DNA of 64,000 bases from Allomuricauda sp. (GTDB taxonomy: Bacteria; Bacteroidota; Bacteroidia; Flavobacteriales; Flavobacteriaceae). Made by a program: the position numbers and the translations under genes. Every line of letters starts with the position of its first letter. Positions within the stretch are counted from its first letter, which is position 1. The stretch spans positions 25,793 through 89,792 of the forward strand of contig JASBTQ010000001.1 in the NCBI GenBank assembly GCA_030148335.1, read 5' to 3'. The notes under the pieces were generated by a model that worked only from the letters and a program-made list of their open reading frames with translations, did no database searches and had not been told where the DNA came from. Positions 53,122 through 62,257 of the stretch are shown piece by piece.

Positions 53122-53448
53122 TTATTTGAGCTTTTTGTTATTTTGATGACGGTCGTGGTCGCGTTTGGTCTTGAGGTCCAATTTTTTGTCAAAGGCTTTT
53201 TGAAGGTCAATCCCAGTTTGGTTGGCCAAACACAGTACCACAAACACCACATCAGCCAGTTCCTCGCCCAGGTCCTTGGCCTTATCCGATTCCTTTTCGC
53301 TCTGCTCGCCATACCTGCGTGCAATGATCCGGGCCACCTCCCCCACTTCCTCAGTGAGCTGCGCCATGTTGGTCAGTTCGTTAAAGTAACGGACCCCATG
53401 GTTTTGGATCCATTCATCAACCGCTTTTTGTGCGTTTGCTATGTCCAC
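53122..53448 (-). CDS. MazG-like nucleotide pyrophosphohydrolase
   Basis: With a GTG start at 53448 the product is 108 residues: MDIANAQKAVDEWIQNHGVR, then the metal-binding EExxE region (LTEEVGEVARIIARRYGE near 31-48) and the second acidic motif GEELADVVFVVLCLAN near 60-75. These are the EExxE and ExxD signatures of MazG-type all-alpha pyrophosphatases, which remove aberrant nucleotides. The start was chosen because the promoter box at 53473-53480 lies between this GTG and an upstream TTG. It lies upstream of aroA. Confidence 0.85.
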   Translation of the reverse strand: MDIANAQKAVDEWIQNHGVRYFNELTNMAQLTEEVGEVARIIARRYGEQSEKESDKAKDLGEELADVVFVVLCLANQTGIDLQKAFDKKLDLKTKRDHDRHQNNKKLK

Positions 53449-53472
53449 AGTTTCAATTTTAAAATTTGACCA

Positions 53473-53480
53473 CAAAGGTA
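53473..53480 (-). promoter_or_regulatory. -7 promoter box for the MazG-like gene
   Basis: CAAAGGTA on the + strand reads TACCTTTG (TAnnTTTG) on the minus strand, 24 bases before the GTG start. Confidence 0.6.
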
Positions 53481-53492
53481 AGGACAAGCAGC

Positions 53493-55466
53493 TTATTCCT
53501 TTTCCAAAACGAGGTAACTATTGTTCTGTGTGGTCACTGCATTTTCAAAAAACTCCTTAACATAGGCGTACCCGGCACTTGTATATTGTGTCGAGCGGAG
53601 TTGTAGGCTGAACTGGACCATCACCTGGCCCTGGGATTCACTGCAATTGAACCGCATAACGCCACTGTTTTCAGGCAGGCCCAGATTGATGGGTTTAGGT
53701 AGCTCCTTGACCTTGTAGCCATTGGGGATCTTAATGTTCGCATAATACATGTAGGACCTTAAATATCCAAAGTCCACTGGATAATTGCGGGTCTCTGATG
53801 TAAATGGGTTGCTCTCAAAGAAATGGATAAGGAAGGTATTGAAGAAAAGGTTCTTGTTTTGGCCCAACCCTTCCATTTCGAAGGAAAAGTTTTCCACCAA
53901 TTTCCTATCATCGGACTGTAGGGAATCCACTTCATAGGATTTGATAAAAATGTCCCCATTGGAACTATCCTCTATCTTATCCAGATATTCATCTTCGGAT
54001 AGCGAGGCCAAACGCTCTCTTTTGAAGAAAGCTTCGTACCCGGTTGTTATCTCTTGAAAGTTACCTGACACCAAACTGTTTTGAGGATCCAACGACATTT
54101 CTATCCTTACTGTCTTCATATTGGGTTCTACGGGGACAATGTCGTACCAATAGCTCTCCTCGTCCAAATCCATCACCCTTCCATGATAATTCAGGCAGCG
54201 ATAGGGCAACATCCCGAACGGCAATTGCTTATCCGTTGCATCCAATAAGTAGGTGGTCCCGTCTATCTCCGTCTTTGCAATGAGGTAATTGAAATCCGAC
54301 ATGACGGGATGGGATCTTTTGGGAAGCCCATTATCGCGGGTGGAGAGTACCATCATATCAGTATCTATCCCGGCCGCATTGAGCAGGTTGATCAAGGTAA
54401 TGTTAATTTCCGTAACGTTGCCTTTATGTTCATCAAACGCCTGCTTTACGCGGTTGTCCAAAAAAATACCATATTTCCCGTTCCAAACATAATGGTCCTT
54501 TACAAACTGATAAATCCGTTTTGCGCGTTCCAGTGGATCTCCCGGACCACTGATCAGGTCAACCGGGATGTTCCGTTCAAAAAAGTTGACCTTTTTGAGT
54601 TGTCGCCCAATATCATTGTCGGTCTTGAACTCCTTGTCCACATCCTTCCATGATTTGGTGTATCTTTCCTTGGTCCCATCAAACCGGAGAAGCTCCGATA
54701 ACTCGAACTCCAAGCTGGAGCGATAATTGCTTGGCGACAACATATATTCCTCTCCCTCCTTAAATGCAGGTACATCCTTCATCACATATTTCAAAACTTC
54801 ACAATCGGCACTTTCCGTGGCGCGAGGTATCGAAAAGCAGCTCTTTTTTATGGTCGCTTCGTTTACGTCCAGGGCAATTTCCCCTATCAAGGCCCTATTG
54901 TACTTATAATTTCCAGGAATTTTGGCATTGTACTCGGTGTAGACCTTCGGAATTGCTTCCTGAAACTTCCAACCAGTGAGGTTAAAGAAAAAAGGCGACT
55001 GTATCTCATAGGAATATTCCAGGATGGAGCCTTCCTGCACATCTGGAAAGGTAAATTTTTTCACGGACCACCTTTCGCTCACATCCGAATCATAAACATT
55101 TTCTTTCTTCAGGCTATGCTTTACCACTCCATTATGGGTAATCGCTCTTATATCATTTACTATTTCCTTTGATTTTTCCGAACGGTAATAGGGTATGGTG
55201 ATATCGGCCTCATCCAATCCTTGCTTGTCCAGAATTTTCTTTTTGGCATGGTATTTTTTGATCAACCAAACATAATTGCCCCTGACCTCAAAATAATTTT
55301 CCCCTTTTTCGTACAGGTAAACAGCATGGGCGGTGGTATCCTTAGCATAGGTGGTGAACGCTTGTTCACTTGCCGAGAGCAGTCCAAACTCCACTTTTTT
55401 CTGGCCCATCAGTAGCGTTCCGTGGAGCATTACAGCGAATAGAAAGGTTTTCAGAATGGATTTCAT
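53493..55466 (-). CDS. DUF3857/transglutaminase-like protein, degenerate catalytic triad (third of three)
   Basis: The 657-residue exported protein (signal peptide up to about 20) has an N-terminal DUF3857 beta domain, then a transglutaminase-like domain near 300-420 and a C-terminal beta region. At the expected catalytic places it has KGNVTEINITL instead of GxCKD (no Cys) and DFNYLIA instead of NHxI (no His); only Asp in YLLDATD remains. It is therefore probably not an active transglutaminase or peptidase and may be structural. It is the last gene of a three-gene leftward operon, 6 bases after its paralog. Confidence 0.85.
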   Translation of the reverse strand: MKSILKTFLFAVMLHGTLLMGQKKVEFGLLSASEQAFTTYAKDTTAHAVYLYEKGENYFEVRGNYVWLIKKYHAKKKILDKQGLDEADITIPYYRSEKSKEIVNDIRAITHNGVVKHSLKKENVYDSDVSERWSVKKFTFPDVQEGSILEYSYEIQSPFFFNLTGWKFQEAIPKVYTEYNAKIPGNYKYNRALIGEIALDVNEATIKKSCFSIPRATESADCEVLKYVMKDVPAFKEGEEYMLSPSNYRSSLEFELSELLRFDGTKERYTKSWKDVDKEFKTDNDIGRQLKKVNFFERNIPVDLISGPGDPLERAKRIYQFVKDHYVWNGKYGIFLDNRVKQAFDEHKGNVTEINITLINLLNAAGIDTDMMVLSTRDNGLPKRSHPVMSDFNYLIAKTEIDGTTYLLDATDKQLPFGMLPYRCLNYHGRVMDLDEESYWYDIVPVEPNMKTVRIEMSLDPQNSLVSGNFQEITTGYEAFFKRERLASLSEDEYLDKIEDSSNGDIFIKSYEVDSLQSDDRKLVENFSFEMEGLGQNKNLFFNTFLIHFFESNPFTSETRNYPVDFGYLRSYMYYANIKIPNGYKVKELPKPINLGLPENSGVMRFNCSESQGQVMVQFSLQLRSTQYTSAGYAYVKEFFENAVTTQNNSYLVLEKE

Positions 55467-55472
55467 ATGGGT

Positions 55473-57425
55473 TTAGATCTTGGCCAAGATTATTTTTTCA
55501 GATTCCTTTTCCACCACTTGTCGGTAAAACTCTTTTAGGTTTTGATAATAATGTGGCGGGAAAACTGGAGTGTTCATTTCAATTTCGACCCTGACCGATA
55601 TCTTGTCCTGCATAGTGGAGATAATATATGTGAACTTGCCCAGACTTTCCGGAAGTACCATGCTAATGGGTTCTGGAAGGTGTTCCACCTTATAACCTTC
55701 GGGGATATTGATGGTGATCATATGCTTGTCTTCCCAAGGGAAGCCGTAATCCACAGGAAACTCCCTTGTTTCTGTTTTGAACGGGTTCTCTTGGACGGCA
55801 AAATGGAACAGGGGTGAAAAATAGATCTTACCCCCAATGGTCTCATAAGCATCTTCCTTATAAAATTCATAATCCTGCATAATGGGTTTTTCAAGATCAA
55901 AGTTGTTTTTCAGCTCATACCCATCTATCTCCACATCACCATTCTCCTTTTCCAGATCCGAAAGAAAGTTTTCCTCGGTACCGCCATTGTAGAGGTTCCT
56001 GAACAAAAAGGCGTTGTTATTGGTGAACTGCTGCCTGAACTTGGCGGTGATGGCACCATCATCGGTCAAATCCACATTCATCATGATAATGTCCGACGAT
56101 TTTTCTTTGGGCATCAGGTCTATGATGTCGGAATTGCCATCTTCCGAGATGATCCTGCCAAACCAATTCAGGGCCCTGGTGGGCAGGACATCGATTGCGG
56201 TGAAACTATTTGTGGCATCCAGTAAATAATACCTATCCTCTATCTTGGCCGCTGCCACGACATAATTGAACCCTTCCAATGTAGGATAAATCGGTACGCC
56301 ATGGTCACGTGTACTTACCAATACGGGATATGATTTCACATTGGCATGGTTGAGCATGGATATCAGCATCAGATTGATATCTGCACTGTTGCCCACCCCT
56401 TCTTTAAATGCCTTTTTGGTTCCTTCATCAGAACCAACTCCCAAATAGGAATTCCATTTCACCTTTTCCTTGACGAATGACAAAACTTTGCCCATCCTTG
56501 CATAAGGGTCTGAAGTATCGGCCAACACAGCATCCAATTCTTCTTCAAAATAGTTCTTCCTTTTCAGTTCGTCCCCAAAGGAACTGCTTTGGTATATGGT
56601 CTTTACCACATCTTCCCAAGTTTTGGAATACGATTCATAAACAGAACCAGGAACTTCCAAAGAAACGATCTCAAACTTTACTCCTGCACGATAGTTTGCA
56701 ATGTTCGACACAAAGATCTCTTCCTTCAATGCAGGCACGTCAGTGAGAGCAAAGGTCAATTCAGTGGCATCTGTTCCAATGGCATGATCTCTAACCTCCG
56801 TGATCTTTGGTCTAAAGAGAAGAAATCCTTTGACCCTTTGGTTAAACTTGAAATATTCCAAAATCCTCATTTTGGCTTCCAGTTTTTTAATGGGTATGTC
56901 ATGCTGGAAAACAAACTCATCTATGCTCTGGACGAACGGTGAGGTTATCCTATACTCATATTCGATTACGGCGCCTTCCTTGACATTGGGCATGGTGAAC
57001 TTGATCTGGTTAAAGTTCTTGGACTGTTCTGTCTTGAAAATATCCTTTTTGTTCAATTTGGTCTCCACAATTTGACCATTTTCCAAGGTGTAGGTATATC
57101 CTTTTATGGAGGACACGCCTTCATCAGAACTTCCAGATTTATAAAGGCTTATGATTTCACTGGCGTAGTCAAACCCATCCTTGTCGTAAATCTTTATTCT
57201 ATTGTGGATTTCCGTGATAAGGCTTAAGCCTGTGGAGCTATTATACGTATAGTATGTTGTCCTTTTTTTCAAGAGGTACGCTGCTGATGCCGAAGAATCG
57301 CCAGGGTACACTTTTTCTTGAAGCTCTTCCATGGAAACTTTTCCAAACTTGTAGTCCTGGGCATGGGCACTCCCCAACACCAATAGAGCTATTATCAGAT
57401 GTATTGCTTTAATCCTGAGATTCAT
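55473..57425 (-). CDS. DUF3857/transglutaminase-like protein, degenerate catalytic triad (second of three)
   Basis: The 650-residue exported protein (MNLRIKAIHLIIALLVLGSAHA signal) has the same layout as its neighbours. In the transglutaminase domain GVGNSADINLML has Ser/Ala in place of the Cys-containing GxCKD, and GFNYVVAA has Tyr in place of His; YYLLDATN keeps the Asp. It starts with a 17-base overlap with the upstream gene and lies 6 bases before the next one, so the three should be translated together. Confidence 0.85.
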   Translation of the reverse strand: MNLRIKAIHLIIALLVLGSAHAQDYKFGKVSMEELQEKVYPGDSSASAAYLLKKRTTYYTYNSSTGLSLITEIHNRIKIYDKDGFDYASEIISLYKSGSSDEGVSSIKGYTYTLENGQIVETKLNKKDIFKTEQSKNFNQIKFTMPNVKEGAVIEYEYRITSPFVQSIDEFVFQHDIPIKKLEAKMRILEYFKFNQRVKGFLLFRPKITEVRDHAIGTDATELTFALTDVPALKEEIFVSNIANYRAGVKFEIVSLEVPGSVYESYSKTWEDVVKTIYQSSSFGDELKRKNYFEEELDAVLADTSDPYARMGKVLSFVKEKVKWNSYLGVGSDEGTKKAFKEGVGNSADINLMLISMLNHANVKSYPVLVSTRDHGVPIYPTLEGFNYVVAAAKIEDRYYLLDATNSFTAIDVLPTRALNWFGRIISEDGNSDIIDLMPKEKSSDIIMMNVDLTDDGAITAKFRQQFTNNNAFLFRNLYNGGTEENFLSDLEKENGDVEIDGYELKNNFDLEKPIMQDYEFYKEDAYETIGGKIYFSPLFHFAVQENPFKTETREFPVDYGFPWEDKHMITINIPEGYKVEHLPEPISMVLPESLGKFTYIISTMQDKISVRVEIEMNTPVFPPHYYQNLKEFYRQVVEKESEKIILAKI

Positions 57426-59319
57426 TTTTTAAAAGTATTTTTTGGTTGTCCATTTTAGCTACCGATCTTAAAAAAGACCTAAATTTATCGTAGGATTCCT
57501 TGGGGTATTCGCCCGCCTTTAAAAGCAGTGTTCTTTTATACACCAACTCCCTTTCATTTTTTTTCTCCACCTCGACACCATAGCTCCCAAATTCAGTTTC
57601 CAGATTGACCTTTTCAGGCAATGCCCCAAACTGGAAGTTTTCAGGTATCTCGATCAAGGTCTCATCCCGATCATAAAAACCTCTTTGTACCGTAAAGGGC
57701 AACTTTCTGTCCCTGTATCTGGGGGGCACATAGGTGTTGTTGTTAAAAGCGTTCAAGACAAGCAGGTAATCATTTCCGTTCTTGGAAACATAGTTTCTTG
57801 CGCTTAAATTCACGGTTTCGGTGAAGGAAACCTCTTCCTTGTTGTTCTCAAAGGAATAATCCTTGACCTCCAATCCGTTCACATTGTCCCAAAAGTCCTT
57901 ATAATATTTGTTGATGTCGTCTTTCGAACTTCTTTCCAATATAAAACGGTTATCGTATTGTGTGCCTTTGGTTTCGATAGCCACCTGGGCATCAATGGAT
58001 AGGTTTCCCAAAATTTTATAATTGGCCTTGATGTACTGAGCATTGTCATTGTCCAAATAGGAAGCGGTCCTCACCAGCTCGCCACCATCCGGGGTCACCA
58101 CCAAAACCATTCTATCGTCCGTAAAGTCCCCAATGAACCCAAAGGGATGAATCTGTGAGGTACAGTCCACCCAGTAATATTGGCCCTTATAAGGGATGGC
58201 CAAAATGACATGGTTTCCTTGAAGAAGATCAGGAAAATCCTCTTCAAAATCAACCTTTGTCCGCCCAGACTCTACCACGGTATAGTAGGATTGGACTCCC
58301 ACTGCCCCCAACAATGCCTTGGTGTAATTGGTGAGTCCCTTGCAGTCCCCATATTTTACTTTGTCCACTTCAATGGCACTTATGGGCTGTAGCCCCCCTA
58401 TTCCGATTTGCACGCTTATGTATCTGGTATTGTCCTGCACATATTTGTAGATTACCTTGGCCTTTTCCAGGTCATCATCTATCCCCTTGACCAAATCCCT
58501 GGCCTTGGAAATGGTATTTTCTTCCAACCGGTCCCTTCCCGACAAAAGCTCGTTCTGAATCCATTCTCCCAAACCCTTCCAATCGGTCACTTCCGCATCA
58601 ATCCCCTTGTAATGAAATTTAGGCAAACGGACGGACAAACTTGGTGAAAAGGTTTCAAAAGGTGGACTAAGGTCTTCCCCAACAAAAGCTGGAATCCCTG
58701 AAGAGGTATAGCTCACCATTGTAGGGGACTCCTCTTTTTTAAAATCGATTTTCTGAAGGTTTTCCTCCTTGATGATGGGCTTTAAATCAGTAGATGGGTA
58801 GGTGATGGTATAGCTACTTTTCTGGACACTCACCCCATAGCCCGACACAAAGTACCACTGTGGAATCATCCCCGTATCTGAGGTCTCAATTTCATAGGTG
58901 AATTCAACAGTATAGGGGTATTGTACAGGAACATAGTCATAGTACAACAACCTGTCATCCAAATAAAGGGAAAAACCATCCGCGGCGGCGATGTCCTTGA
59001 AATCGCGTCTTTTCACCTGCTCAATCTCATTCCCGAAGGCATCGTAGATGATAGCCTCTATTTTCTTTATTTTTTTATCATCATCGTAAAACACCCTTGC
59101 CGAGGCATGCTCGTCCCCGGATTTGTTCAGCACCGTCACAATTTGTTTGACCTGATAGGTCATCTGGTTGATGGAATTGACCTGGATATCCAATTGGTCC
59201 AATCGGATGACCGCATCGGCGTTCTCCAAAAGCTCTTTGGGTATGGAACCTATACTATGGTCTTGGGAAAAGGAAAAACTGCACCATAGGAGGGCGGAAA
59301 GTATGGCAAGAAATCTCAT
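57409..59319 (-). CDS. DUF3857/transglutaminase-like protein with intact Cys-His-Asp triad (first of three)
   Basis: The 636-residue exported protein (signal to about 18, FSFSQ) has DUF3857 near 45-230, a transglutaminase-like core with the catalytic Cys in KYGDCKGLTNYTKALL near 325-340, His in QGNHVILAIPYKG near 372-384 and Asp in YYWVDCTSQ near 387-395, and a C-terminal DUF3858-type beta domain. Such enzymes may cut or crosslink peptides at the cell surface; the substrate is unknown. It leads the operon of three paralogs, of which only this one has the full triad. Confidence 0.88.
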   Translation of the reverse strand: MRFLAILSALLWCSFSFSQDHSIGSIPKELLENADAVIRLDQLDIQVNSINQMTYQVKQIVTVLNKSGDEHASARVFYDDDKKIKKIEAIIYDAFGNEIEQVKRRDFKDIAAADGFSLYLDDRLLYYDYVPVQYPYTVEFTYEIETSDTGMIPQWYFVSGYGVSVQKSSYTITYPSTDLKPIIKEENLQKIDFKKEESPTMVSYTSSGIPAFVGEDLSPPFETFSPSLSVRLPKFHYKGIDAEVTDWKGLGEWIQNELLSGRDRLEENTISKARDLVKGIDDDLEKAKVIYKYVQDNTRYISVQIGIGGLQPISAIEVDKVKYGDCKGLTNYTKALLGAVGVQSYYTVVESGRTKVDFEEDFPDLLQGNHVILAIPYKGQYYWVDCTSQIHPFGFIGDFTDDRMVLVVTPDGGELVRTASYLDNDNAQYIKANYKILGNLSIDAQVAIETKGTQYDNRFILERSSKDDINKYYKDFWDNVNGLEVKDYSFENNKEEVSFTETVNLSARNYVSKNGNDYLLVLNAFNNNTYVPPRYRDRKLPFTVQRGFYDRDETLIEIPENFQFGALPEKVNLETEFGSYGVEVEKKNERELVYKRTLLLKAGEYPKESYDKFRSFLRSVAKMDNQKILLKNESQD

Positions 59320-59396
59320 TAAGCAATTCGGTTAGGTTTGGTTGGCTAAAGTGCTTGATTTCTTACAAAATAGATAACTTTTTCGACAAAAAACAA

Positions 59397-59849
59397 TTAT
59401 TCTTTGTTTTTGGTATCCATCGTAATGGTCACAGGGCCATCGTTCAAGAGTTCCACTTTCATATCTGCACCAAATATTCCGGTCCCTATTTGTTTGCCCA
59501 GATCTTGCTCCATCTTTTGGACAAATGCCTCATAAATGGGGATGGCGACATCAGGTTTTGAAGCCTTGATGTAGGATGGTCTATTGCCTTTTTTGGTCTG
59601 TGCGTGCAGGGTAAACTGGCTTACCACGATGACATCCCCACTCACATCAAGGACAGAACGATTCATCACACCGTTTTCATCATTGAATATACGAAGATTG
59701 GTGATTTTTTGGGACAACCATTCCGTATCTTCCTTGCCATCGGCGTCCTCGATGCCCAACAACACCAACAAACCCTGCCCAATGGCGGAAACCACCTGTC
59801 CATCCACGGTCACACTTGCCCTCGAAACTCTTTGGATCACTGCCCTCAT
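59397..59849 (-). CDS. dtd: D-aminoacyl-tRNA deacylase
   Basis: DTD removes D-amino acids (and glycine from mischarged tRNA-Ala) from tRNA. The 150-residue protein starts MRAVIQRVSRASVTVDGQVV and has the two active-site motifs VSQFTLHAQTKKGNRPSY near 76-93 and the Gly-Pro motif LLNDGPVTITMDT near 133-145. It lies 6 bases after rsgA, likely cotranscribed. Confidence 0.96.
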   Translation of the reverse strand: MRAVIQRVSRASVTVDGQVVSAIGQGLLVLLGIEDADGKEDTEWLSQKITNLRIFNDENGVMNRSVLDVSGDVIVVSQFTLHAQTKKGNRPSYIKASKPDVAIPIYEAFVQKMEQDLGKQIGTGIFGADMKVELLNDGPVTITMDTKNKE

Positions 59850-59855
59850 CTATCT

Positions 59856-60800
59856 TTACCTATAATTGTCCGTTCTATAGTTTTCTTCCTCGCCGGTCAG
59901 CATCTGCACATAGCTACGGTACCTGCTCCATGCCACCTCATCTTTTTCCAATGCTTCTTTAACGGCACATTTGGGTTCGTCCAAATGCAGGCAATTGTTG
60001 AACTTACATTGGGATTTCAATTGGAAGAACTCGGGGAAATAATCCCCTATCTCATCCTGCTCCATGTCCACGATACCAAACCCTTTGATTCCGGGAGTGT
60101 CTATGATCCTTGCCCCAAAAGAGAGGTCGTACATTTCTGCAAAAGTGGTGGTGTGCTGTCCTTGCAGGTGCTGTTCGGAGATTTCGGCCGTCTTCAGGTG
60201 CAGACCCTTTTCCAGGGCGTTCACCAAAGTGGATTTCCCCACTCCGGAATGTCCCGAGAACATGCTGGTCCTGTCCTTCATCAGTTGTTTTACCTTATCC
60301 ACATTTTTTCCGCCCTTGGCGGCTATCGGTATGCATTGGTACCCGATCTTAGTGTACAGATCCATCAAATAGGCCACCTCAGCCTTTTCATCTTCATTGT
60401 AGGTATCCATTTTGTTGAACAAGAGCACAACGGGGATATCATAGGCTTCGGCGGTCACCAAAAATCGGTCGATGAAACTGGTAAAGGTGGGTGGGTTGTT
60501 CAGGGTCACCAACAAAAAAACCTGGTCTAGGTTGGAAGCGATGATATGGGTCTGCTTGGACAGTTTTACCGATTTTCGGATAATATAGTTTTTCCGCTCC
60601 AAGATTTCGGAAATGACCCCGACCGATTCATCACCCAAGTCTTCCAACTCAAAAACCACCTGGTCCCCAACAGCTACGGGATTGGTACTTTTGATATCCT
60701 GGGTACGGAACTTGCCCTTTATCCTACATTCATAAAAAACACCATCTTCCGACTTCACGGTGTACCAGCTTCCTGTTGATTTATAAACAGTTCCGTTCAC
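59856..60800 (-). CDS. rsgA: Small ribosomal subunit biogenesis GTPase RsgA
   Basis: RsgA is a circularly permuted GTPase that checks 30S maturation. The 314-residue protein has an N-terminal OB fold (MNGTVYKSTGSWYTVK), then motifs in the permuted order G4 LLFNKMDTYN near 131-140, G1 FSGHSGVGKSTLVNALE near 186-202, and G3 IIDTPGIKGFG near 236-246. The C-terminal zinc site is CKFNNCLHLDEPKC near 264-277. The start is GTG at 60800, in the position of the usual ATG. It is divergent from the small exported protein gene. Confidence 0.95.
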   Translation of the reverse strand: MNGTVYKSTGSWYTVKSEDGVFYECRIKGKFRTQDIKSTNPVAVGDQVVFELEDLGDESVGVISEILERKNYIIRKSVKLSKQTHIIASNLDQVFLLVTLNNPPTFTSFIDRFLVTAEAYDIPVVLLFNKMDTYNEDEKAEVAYLMDLYTKIGYQCIPIAAKGGKNVDKVKQLMKDRTSMFSGHSGVGKSTLVNALEKGLHLKTAEISEQHLQGQHTTTFAEMYDLSFGARIIDTPGIKGFGIVDMEQDEIGDYFPEFFQLKSQCKFNNCLHLDEPKCAVKEALEKDEVAWSRYRSYVQMLTGEEENYRTDNYR

Positions 60801-60853
60801 GATTTGTTCATATTTTCATTGCAAAGAAACGATAATCCTTCTTCTTGTGCGCA

Positions 60854-60861
60854 TATCTTTG
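60854..60861 (+). promoter_or_regulatory. -7 promoter box for the small exported protein
   Basis: TATCTTTG matches TAnnTTTG, 33 bases before the ATG at 60895. It lies within the upstream in-frame extension, which is therefore not coding. Confidence 0.6.
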
Positions 60862-60894
60862 ACGTCAGTTTTAACAATCAACAATCTATTTATT

Positions 60895-61335
60895 ATGAAA
60901 AAAATCGTTTTTATCGCAGTAATGACCCTAGCTGCCGCGTTCAGCGCGAACGCACAACAGTACAAGGTAATTACCAGTGTGGAATCCATCGTTCCCAATG
61001 GCCTTGGCCGATCCAGGATCATCAACGCCCTGGAAGACAAGGACTACAAGGAATACACCAGCGTACAGACCGAAGAGGACAACACAAGGAACAAGGCCGA
61101 TAGGGGCGAGATCCGCGTGAAGAACTTTGAGGAGACCAAATTGTTAAACTTCTACAACTTGGGCGGTATCCGTTTTCAAAACATTGCGGCCAACGATGCC
61201 CTGATCACTTCCATGATCAACGATATGATCACCAACGGATGGGAACTGGCCTTCGTGGTGAGCGGTGTGGAAAGTGAAGGCGGAAAAGGCGATGGACAAG
61301 GTATCTTCATCACCCGTTACATTTTCAAGAAGTAA
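60895..61335 (+). CDS. Conserved exported flavobacterial protein
   Basis: The start at 60895 gives 146 residues with a clean signal peptide (MKKIVFIAVMTLAAAFSANA); the earlier in-frame ATG at 60847 lies before the promoter box. The mature part begins QQYKVITSVESIVPNGLGRS and has FEETKLLNFYNLGGIRFQNI near 80-99 and NGWELAFVVSGVESEGGKGD near 113-132. I recognise this as a conserved flavobacterial protein without known function; WEL...GVE recalls small DUF4177-like domains. A strong terminator follows. Confidence 0.8.
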   Translation: MKKIVFIAVMTLAAAFSANAQQYKVITSVESIVPNGLGRSRIINALEDKDYKEYTSVQTEEDNTRNKADRGEIRVKNFEETKLLNFYNLGGIRFQNIAANDALITSMINDMITNGWELAFVVSGVESEGGKGDGQGIFITRYIFKK

Positions 61336-61358
61336 TAAGCCATAAGATCAAAAGAAAA

Positions 61359-61389
61359 AACCCGCCCTGGATATCCAGGGCGGGTTTTC
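61359..61389 (+). terminator. Terminator, perfect palindrome
   Basis: AACCCGCCCTGGAT/ATCCAGGGCGGGTT is a perfect 28-base palindrome followed by Ts and preceded by As, so it may act in both directions between the convergent genes. Confidence 0.9.
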
Positions 61390-61405
61390 TGTTTCATTTC
61401 ATTAT

Positions 61406-62080
61406 TCAATCCACTATGTGGACCCTTCCGCCCACAAAAGTTTTTTTATAGACCGTTTTGGGCTGTCCGTACACGTTTACGTCGCCACCCGCCCTCACAT
61501 TGATGTCCACTACCTCTGAGGCAAAGACATCCGCTTCACCACCTGCCGAGATTTTGATATCGGTGTTTGCCGTCCGAAGATCGCGACCGTCAAAAATTCC
61601 ACCGGTATTCAACACTACGGTCTGATTCTTGGCCAATCCGGAGGCCTCCACTATACCCCCAGTGACCGCACGGATATCGGCATAATCCACATCCATACCG
61701 ATATGGATCTTGGCGCCTTCTTGGGCCCTTAGTTCAATTTTGCTCTTCTGCACCATTTCGTTGCAAGTGATCTGTGCCCCTTCGTTGCCATCGATCACAT
61801 CCAAGTTGGTATAGTACACCTCTATCATGGTGTCCTCGCCCTGGAATTTTTTATCCAATTGCATGCGGAGTTTCAACACACCTTTCTTGTTCGTCCAGGT
61901 AATATCATCCACATTCCACCCCTTGATCATGATCCTGTTCTCATCGGATTGTATCAAGTTCACCTCGATCAGGTCAAAGACCTTGATCTCGTTAAATTCC
62001 CCCACCTCAGTATCTATGATCCGCTGGGCGAATGTCAATAAGGGTAGTAATAGAAGACCCCATGTGTATAGTTTTTTCAT
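61406..62080 (-). CDS. GIN (head-domain, DUF2807) exported protein
   Basis: The 224-residue precursor has a signal peptide (MKKLYTWGLLLLPLLTFAQ) and a repetitive beta-solenoid-like domain with spaced Gly/Ala/Asp turns (DGNEGAQITCNEMVQKSKIE near 94-113, TGGIVEASGLAKNQTVVLN near 140-158, AGGEADVFASEVVDINVRAG near 178-197). This matches the GIN domain family (DUF2807), common in Bacteroidota envelopes, function unknown. It appears monocistronic; the 177 bases upstream contain the terminator of the next operon and no clear -7 box. Confidence 0.85.
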   Translation of the reverse strand: MKKLYTWGLLLLPLLTFAQRIIDTEVGEFNEIKVFDLIEVNLIQSDENRIMIKGWNVDDITWTNKKGVLKLRMQLDKKFQGEDTMIEVYYTNLDVIDGNEGAQITCNEMVQKSKIELRAQEGAKIHIGMDVDYADIRAVTGGIVEASGLAKNQTVVLNTGGIFDGRDLRTANTDIKISAGGEADVFASEVVDINVRAGGDVNVYGQPKTVYKKTFVGGRVHIVD

Positions 62081-62190
62081 CGGAATAAAAATTTATAGGT
62101 TACTGTAAATAAATATTTTAGTATTTGAAAGCGTTCGTTCTCACTCCATAAAGATGAGCTGCATTTCCATTTGTTACAGTTCCAAACAAA

Positions 62191-62235
62191 AAAACTATCT
62201 GCACTGTTGGAAAATACCAAGCCACAGATAGTTTT
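62191..62235 (-). terminator. Terminator of the aromatic amino-acid operon
   Basis: AAAACTATCTG (62191-62201) pairs with CAGATAGTTTT (62225-62235), with an inner TTGG/CCAA stem. On the minus strand seven Ts follow. Confidence 0.85.
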
Positions 62236-62257
62236 ATAATGTCCAGAAAAAATCAGC

